From: JBOGED01 sp050743625
Lineage (GTDB): Bacteria > Actinomycetota > Nitriliruptoria > Euzebyales > Egibacteraceae
Length of the DNA stretch: 10,634 nt
NCBI GenBank assembly: GCA_050743625.1
Contig: JBOGED010000548.1
Span: 1-10,634, forward strand
Direction: 5' to 3'
Within the stretch, counting starts at the first letter, position 1. Every line of letters starts with the position of its first letter. Shown piece by piece: positions 6,436 through 10,634 of the stretch. The notes under the pieces were generated by a model. That model did not search any database. It was not told where the DNA came from and saw only the letters and a list, made by a program, of their open reading frames with translations. The translations under genes and the position numbers were made by a program.

Positions 6436-8519
6436 CAGCGAACCCCTAGCGCGGTGACGATCACGTCGATGAGCTTGATGGCCGGGAACGGCAGGATGAC
6501 GCCGCCGAGCCCGTAGACGAGCAGGTTGCGGCGCAGCACGGCCGCGGCTCTCAGAGCGCGGAAACGCACCCCACGGAGCGCGAGCGGGATCAGCGCGATG
6601 ATGATGAGCGCGTTGAAGATCACCGCGGACAAGACGCCTGAGCGCGGGGTGGCGAGCCGCATGATGTTGAGCGCGTCGAGCTGTGGGTACACGCCCACGA
6701 ACATGGCCGGGATGATCGCGAAGTACTTCGCGACGTCGGTCGCGATCGAGAAGGTCGTCAAGCTGCCACGGGTGATCAGCAGCTGCTTGCCGATCTCGAC
6801 GATCTCGATGAGCTTTGTCGGGTTGGAGTCGAGGTCGACCATGTTCCCGGCTTCCTTGGCCGCCTGAGTGCCGGTGTTCATCGCCACGCCGACATCGGCC
6901 TGCGCGAGCGCGGGCGCGTCGTTCGTGCCGTCGCCTGTCATGGCGACAAGCTTGCCGCCGGCCTGCTCCTTGCGGATCAGGCGCATCTTGTCCTCGGGTG
7001 TCGCCTCGGCGAGGAAGTCGTCGACGCCGGCCTCCTCGGCGATGGCCTTGGCCGTCAGCGGGTTGTCGCCGGTGATCATCACGGTCTTGATGCCCAACTC
7101 GCGAAGCTGGTCGAACCGAGTCCGTATCCCTTCTTTGACGACGTCCTTGAGGTGCACGACGCCGAGCACGCGGGTGGCGGTCGCGTCGGAGGAGGCCACC
7201 GCGAGCGGCGTGCCGCCGCTGCGGGCGATCCCGTCGGCGATCTCGGCGAGCTGGTCGGTGACGTCGCCTCCTCGCTCTTTGGTGACCCAGCGGGCGATCG
7301 AGTCCGTCGCGCCTTTGCGCACGGAGACGCCGTCCATATCGACGCCGCTCATGCGGGTCTGCGCGGTGAACGGGACGAGCGTGGCGCCGGTCAGCTCACG
7401 CTCCCGAAGGTCGTAGCCGGTCTTGGCGAGCACGACGATCGAGCGGCCCTCGGGGGTCTCGTCGGCCAGGCTGGCCATCTGCGCGACCTCGGCGAGCTCC
7501 TGCTCGGTCACCCCGCGCACCGGGATGAACTCCGACGCCTGGCGGTTGCCGAGCGTGATCGTGCCGGTCTTGTCGAGAAGCAACGTGTTGCAGTCCCCGG
7601 CGGCCTCGACCGCCCGGCCGCTCATCGCGAGCACGTTGCGCTGGACCAGCCGGTCCATCCCGGCGATGCCGATCGCGGACAGCAAGGCCCCGATGGTCGT
7701 GGGGATCAGGCACACGAGCAGCGCCATCAGCACGACCACCGACTGCCGCTCCCCCGAGTACACGGCGAACGGCTGGAGCGTGGAGACCACAAGCAAGAAC
7801 ACGATCGTCAGGCCCGCCAGCAGGATCGAGAGCGCGATCTCGTTCGGCGTCTTCTGGCGCGCAGCGCCCTCCACCAGGGCGATCATGCGATCGAGGAAGG
7901 ACTCGCCCGCCTTCGCGGTGATGCGGACCACGATCCGGTCGGAGAGGACCTTCGTGCCACCGGTGACCGCCGACCGGTCCCCACCCGACTCGCGGATGAC
8001 CGGCGCCGACTCACCCGTGACCGCGGACTCGTCGACGCTGGCGATGCCTTCGATGACGTCTCCGTCACCGGGTATGAACTCGCCAGCCGTCACGACGCAT
8101 TCGTCGCCGACCTGCAAGTCCGGGCTCGCCACCTCCTCGATCTGCCCGTCGGCGCGGCGGCGGCGCGCGACGGTCTCGGTGCGGGTCTTGCGCAGCGTGT
8201 CGGCCTGCGCCTTGCCGCGTCCCTCCGCCATGGCCTCCGCGAAGTTCGCGAACAGGACCGTGAACCACAGCCACGCCGCGACCAGCCCGGCGAAGACGCT
8301 CTGGGAGGTGTCCGCGCTCCCCAGATCTCGGATGAACAGCACCGTCACGACGAGGCTGCCGACCTCCACCACGAACATGACCGGGTTGCGCACCATCAGG
8401 CGCGGGTCGAGCTTGCGCACGCTGTCGCCCGCGGCCCGCCGGACAATGGCGGGGTCGAACAGTGAGCGCGGAGCGCGATCCCATCCCGGAGGGATCCTCT
8501 TAGAGCGGGGTTGAGTCAT
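6435..8519 (-). CDS. kdpB: KdpB, P-type ATPase catalytic subunit of the potassium pump
   Basis: This 694-residue P-type ATPase subunit hydrolyses ATP to drive K+ uptake. Motifs in order: TGES at 168-171 in the actuator domain; membrane segment with CLIPTT at 270-275; phosphorylation site D316 in DKTGT; MITGDN at 481-486; TGDGTND at 528-534; and the SIATDVAKYF helix with D595 and K598, matching the charged pair (D583/K586) important for coupling in E. coli. S171 corresponds to E. coli S162, whose phosphorylation is reported to inhibit the pump at high K+. Length is close to the usual 680-700. ATG at 8517-8519 follows AGGGAG by six bases; this site overlaps the kdpA stop codon, so kdpA and kdpB are separated by only ten bases. 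No missing key residue. Confidence 0.98.
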   Translation of the reverse strand: MTQPRSKRIPPGWDRAPRSLFDPAIVRRAAGDSVRKLDPRLMVRNPVMFVVEVGSLVVTVLFIRDLGSADTSQSVFAGLVAAWLWFTVLFANFAEAMAEGRGKAQADTLRKTRTETVARRRRADGQIEEVASPDLQVGDECVVTAGEFIPGDGDVIEGIASVDESAVTGESAPVIRESGGDRSAVTGGTKVLSDRIVVRITAKAGESFLDRMIALVEGAARQKTPNEIALSILLAGLTIVFLLVVSTLQPFAVYSGERQSVVVLMALLVCLIPTTIGALLSAIGIAGMDRLVQRNVLAMSGRAVEAAGDCNTLLLDKTGTITLGNRQASEFIPVRGVTEQELAEVAQMASLADETPEGRSIVVLAKTGYDLRERELTGATLVPFTAQTRMSGVDMDGVSVRKGATDSIARWVTKERGGDVTDQLAEIADGIARSGGTPLAVASSDATATRVLGVVHLKDVVKEGIRTRFDQLRELGIKTVMITGDNPLTAKAIAEEAGVDDFLAEATPEDKMRLIRKEQAGGKLVAMTGDGTNDAPALAQADVGVAMNTGTQAAKEAGNMVDLDSNPTKLIEIVEIGKQLLITRGSLTTFSIATDVAKYFAIIPAMFVGVYPQLDALNIMRLATPRSGVLSAVIFNALIIIALIPLALRGVRFRALRAAAVLRRNLLVYGLGGVILPFPAIKLIDVIVTALGVR

Positions 8520-8529
8520 CGCGTGCTCC

Positions 8530-10236
8530 CTAGAGACTCAAGTGCTCGACGATGGGACCGAGCGACAGCGCCGGGAAGTAGGTGAGGCCCACGAGGATCA
8601 AGGTCATCGCGAGCAGTAACCCCGCGAACGTCGCCCCATCCGTCGGGAACGTCCCCGACGACGCCGGGACGGGCTGCTTGCGGGCGAGCGACCCCGCGAT
8701 CGCGAGAACCGGCACGAGCAAGAACCAGCGCCCGAACACGAACGCGATGCCGATCGTCGTGTTGTACCAGGGGGTATTGCTGCCCAGCCCGACGAAGGCG
8801 GACCCGTTGTTGTTGGAGCCAGACGCGAAGGCGTAGAGGATCTCGGAGAGGCCGTGCGGCCCAGGCGCGTTCTTCGCCACCTCGACCGCGGTCGGGATGA
8901 GCACCGAGGCGGCGGTGAACACGAGGACCGACAGCGGCACCGCGAGGATGTAGAGCACGACGACCTTCATCTCGCCGAACTCGATCTTCTTGCCCAGGTA
9001 TTCCGGGGTGCGGCCGACCATCAGGCCGGCGATGAACACCGACAGGATCGCCAGCACGAGCAGTCCGGTAAGGCCGACGCCGACACCTCCGGGGCTGACC
9101 TCACCGAGAAGCATGTTGAACGTCGGCACGAGCCCGCCAAGCGGCGTGAAGCTGTCGTGCATCGCGTTGACCGACCCGTTCGACGTCCCGGTCGTCGTTG
9201 CCGCCCACAGGCCCGACGCGGCTGGCCCAAACCGGACCTCCTTACCCTCCATGTTCCCGCCAGGGGTGGTCACGGCCTGCTCAACGCCGGCCGCGGTCAG
9301 GCGCGGGTTGCCGGCCGACTCGAGGCCCATCGCGAACAGCGCCGAGCCAGCCCACAGCACGAACATCACCGAGAACAGCACCCAGCCCTGGCGTTGATTG
9401 CGCACCATCCTGCCGAACGTGTAGGTGAGCGCGAACGGGATCACCGCGATCAACCACAGCTCGACGAAGTTCGCCAGCGGCGTGGAGTTCTCGAAGGGCA
9501 CGGCGGAGTTCGAGCCGAAGAAGCCGCCACCGTTCGTGCCGAGCTGCTTGATCACGATCTGGCTGGCGGCAGGGCCGCCGGGGACGAGCTGCGTCGCTCC
9601 CTCCAGCGTCGTCACTGGCGTGAACCCGCGGAGGTTCTGGATCACGCCCTGGCTGACCAGCACCAACGCGAACACGACGCTGAGCGGGAGCAGGATCCGT
9701 GTCGTCGTACGCACGAGGTCCGCCCAGAAGTTGCCGATCGTGTTCGCGCGGCGGCGGGCGAGCCCGCGGATGAGCGCGGCCATCACCGCCATGCCTGCCG
9801 CGGCCGACACGAAGTTCTGCACTTCCAGGCCGAGCACCTGGACCAGGTGCGACATCGTCGCCTCACCTGAGTAGTTCTGCCAGTTCGTGTTCGACACAAA
9901 GCTCATCGCCGTGTTGAACGACAGGTCCGGCGCGACCGCCTCCCGGCCGGTCGGGTTCAGCGGCAGCAGGCCCTGCAGTCGCTGCAGCGCGTACAGCACG
10001 AGCCACGAGACCGCACTGAACGCGATGAACGAGAAGGCATAGGTGGTCCAGCGCTGCTCCCGCTCAGAGTCGACACCGCCGAGCCGGTAGATGAGCCGCT
10101 CCAGCGGCAGGAACAGCCGGTCGCCTGGCGCGCGACCCGGCTCGTAGACCCGGGCCATGTACGCCCCGAGCGGAGGAGTGAGCACCACGAACAGGACGCT
10201 GAGCAGCAGGAACTGCGTCCACCCGTAGATGGTCAT
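8530..10236 (-). CDS. kdpA: KdpA, potassium-binding and translocating subunit
   Basis: This 568-residue polytopic membrane protein of the SKT (Trk/Ktr/HKT) fold selects and passes K+. Four pore-loop regions are visible: FVSNTNWQNYSGE near 113-125, QLGTNGGGFFGSNSA at 231-245, ATTTGTSNGSVNAM at 346-359, and ASGSNNNGSAFVG at 471-483. Q120 and G236 align with E. coli Q116 and G232, both known from selectivity studies there. Many long hydrophobic segments fill the rest. Length is typical (about 557-570). The ATG at 10234-10236 is preceded by GGAGAAG at five bases and overlaps the kdpF stop (ATGA), as expected for tightly coupled pump subunits. It ends in TAG just before kdpB. Confidence 0.98.
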   Translation of the reverse strand: MTIYGWTQFLLLSVLFVVLTPPLGAYMARVYEPGRAPGDRLFLPLERLIYRLGGVDSEREQRWTTYAFSFIAFSAVSWLVLYALQRLQGLLPLNPTGREAVAPDLSFNTAMSFVSNTNWQNYSGEATMSHLVQVLGLEVQNFVSAAAGMAVMAALIRGLARRRANTIGNFWADLVRTTTRILLPLSVVFALVLVSQGVIQNLRGFTPVTTLEGATQLVPGGPAASQIVIKQLGTNGGGFFGSNSAVPFENSTPLANFVELWLIAVIPFALTYTFGRMVRNQRQGWVLFSVMFVLWAGSALFAMGLESAGNPRLTAAGVEQAVTTPGGNMEGKEVRFGPAASGLWAATTTGTSNGSVNAMHDSFTPLGGLVPTFNMLLGEVSPGGVGVGLTGLLVLAILSVFIAGLMVGRTPEYLGKKIEFGEMKVVVLYILAVPLSVLVFTAASVLIPTAVEVAKNAPGPHGLSEILYAFASGSNNNGSAFVGLGSNTPWYNTTIGIAFVFGRWFLLVPVLAIAGSLARKQPVPASSGTFPTDGATFAGLLLAMTLILVGLTYFPALSLGPIVEHLSL

Positions 10237-10325
10237 CCCAGCTTCTCCGGGAAGATCAGGGCCACCAGTAGGTAGCCGATCAGCGCCACCGCGAACACGA
10301 GCCCGATCACGTCGTCAGCGGTCAT
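10233..10325 (-). CDS. kdpF: KdpF, 30-residue membrane subunit of the potassium ATPase
   Basis: I translated this micro-ORF by hand: it starts MTADDVIGLVFAVALIGYL, continues LVALIFPEKLG and stops with TGA. The short N-terminus, single hydrophobic helix (about residues 6-24) containing GYLLVAL, and FPEK ending are the KdpF pattern; E. coli KdpF is 29 residues. KdpF sits at the KdpA-KdpB interface and stabilises the complex. AGGAGAG lies five bases before the ATG (10331-10337). Its stop overlaps the kdpA start (ATGA) and its start lies inside the 3' end of the upstream small ORF. Position, size and sequence together make this confident. Confidence 0.93.
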   Translation of the reverse strand: MTADDVIGLVFAVALIGYLLVALIFPEKLG

Positions 10326-10461
10326 GCCGGCTCTCCTGGTCGGGGCTCATCCCGTGCTCGTCCGCGTCGCCGCGGCCGATCAGCCGCTCACAACCCGCCA
10401 CGTACCAGGCCGACAACACGAACAACGCGACCGCCAGGCCCACGTACACCAGATCCGCCAT
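10315..10461 (-). CDS. 48-residue single-pass membrane protein upstream of kdpF
   Basis: I translated this small ORF by hand. It begins MADLVYVGLAVALFVLSAWY, then VAGCERLIGRG, and ends in a charged tail (DADEHGMSPDQESRHDR). A single hydrophobic helix spans about residues 4-23, followed by the YVAGCERL segment and a polar, probably cytoplasmic, tail rich in Asp, Glu, His and Arg. The very strong ribosome site AAGGAAGGAAG five bases before the ATG supports real translation. Its last 11 bases overlap kdpF, suggesting coupling. From memory, short single-helix ORFs with a similar xxxCxRL motif recur upstream of kdpF in other bacteria, usually annotated hypothetical; I cannot search to confirm. A role in pump assembly or in tuning the sensor is conceivable but unsupported. 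Confidence 0.75.
   Translation of the reverse strand: MADLVYVGLAVALFVLSAWYVAGCERLIGRGDADEHGMSPDQESRHDR
10331..10337 (-). promoter_or_regulatory. Ribosome binding site of kdpF
   Basis: AGGAGAG on the minus strand lies five bases before the kdpF ATG and inside the coding region of the upstream small ORF. It fixes the start of a gene too short to be found by length alone. Confidence 0.75.
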
Positions 10462-10466
10462 CGCCG

Positions 10467-10477
10467 CTTCCTTCCTT
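10467..10477 (-). promoter_or_regulatory. Strong ribosome binding site of the first operon gene
   Basis: AAGGAAGGAAG on the minus strand ends five bases before the ATG of the 48-residue ORF. The doubled AAGG stretch is the strongest Shine-Dalgarno-like site in the window, and is the main evidence that this small ORF is translated and is the first gene of the operon. Confidence 0.75.
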
Positions 10478-10511
10478 CTTCCCGCACGACAGCCGCCGCT
10501 TGCCCGTCAGT

Positions 10512-10530
10512 GGTCCGAGGGGACGGATCC
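10512..10530 (-). other. Possible leader hairpin
   Basis: The minus strand GGATCCG-TCCCCT-CGGACC can form a six-pair GC-rich stem with one bulged base and a six-base loop, about 50 bases upstream of the first start codon. It could be a leader RNA structure or chance in GC-rich sequence. I see no fuller riboswitch pattern around it. Confidence 0.2.
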
Positions 10531-10558
10531 CATGCTGGCCGCCGCCGCTCGATCAGGT

Positions 10559-10607
10559 CGTGAAGAGCCCGTCAAGAACCTGGCCAGCGCTGTAAAGATT
10601 CCGTAGA
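10559..10607 (-). promoter_or_regulatory. Candidate KdpE operator: phased TTnAC half-sites
   Basis: On the minus strand four related hexamers appear: TCTACG (10602-10607), TTTACA (10591-10596), TTGACG (10570-10575) and TTCACG (10559-10564). Their spacing is 11, 21 and 11 bp, so all lie on about the same face of the helix, as two 11-bp-spaced pairs. OmpR/PhoB-type regulators bind tandem direct repeats at about this spacing, and the E. coli KdpE site is described as TTTATA-N5-TTTACA, also 11 bp apart; one hexamer here is exactly TTTACA. A perfect 8-bp palindrome CTGGCCAG (10580-10587) lies between the pairs. Position upstream of the operon fits autoregulated activation. Assignment to KdpE is inference; the repeats are directly visible. 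Confidence 0.55.
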
Positions 10608-10634
10608 GCGATATCTCGCGTGCTGTCCCCGAAC

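Noticed and set aside
7152..8465. A 437-codon open frame on the plus strand opposite kdpB
   Set aside because: It is a codon-bias shadow: the sequence is His/Asp/Arg-rich without domain features, and the overlapping KdpB is unambiguous.
10462..10634. A c-di-AMP (ydaO-type) or other riboswitch upstream of the operon
   Set aside because: I see only one small imperfect hairpin and none of the extended conserved helices and junction sequences of that class.

Overview
The window is a single, complete kdp locus lying entirely on the minus strand of a GC-rich bacterium. GC looks like roughly two thirds by eye, and most codons end in G or C. The protein style and gene order (small membrane ORF, kdpF, kdpA, kdpB, kdpC, kdpD, kdpE) fit Actinomycetota. 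I cannot name a genus from the sequence.

Layout in the direction of transcription, from high to low coordinates: an upstream control region (10462-10634) with phased TTnAC repeats; a 48-residue single-pass membrane protein (10315-10461); kdpF, a 30-residue subunit (10233-10325); kdpA (8530-10236); kdpB (6435-8519); kdpC (5854-6435); a first full-length kdpD (3279-5852); a second full-length kdpD (714-3260); kdpE (37-717); and a small inverted repeat at the left edge (1-17). Every junction is an overlap or a gap of at most 18 bases, so the genes are probably one transcription unit. No stretch over 300 bases lacks a gene.

KdpFABC is the high-affinity, ATP-driven potassium pump. KdpA is the K+-selective channel-like subunit, KdpB the P-type ATPase, KdpC and KdpF accessory subunits. 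KdpD and KdpE are the two-component system that normally switches the operon on when potassium is scarce. All recognisable catalytic residues are present in every subunit and I see no frameshift or truncation.

The unusual feature is the pair of intact tandem KdpD sensor kinases feeding one KdpE. By my ungapped count they share about 82% identity over the N-terminal ATP-binding domain, about 68% over the USP-like domain, about 53% over the four membrane segments and about 69% over the kinase core, so the part most likely to sense the signal has diverged most. Both end in the same kind of in-frame 24-bp tandem repeat (8-residue xEPxGGxL units), three copies in one and two in the other. The second most interesting feature is a set of four TTnAC-type half-sites upstream of the operon, spaced 11, 21 and 11 bp apart, which suits tandem binding by an OmpR-type regulator such as KdpE.
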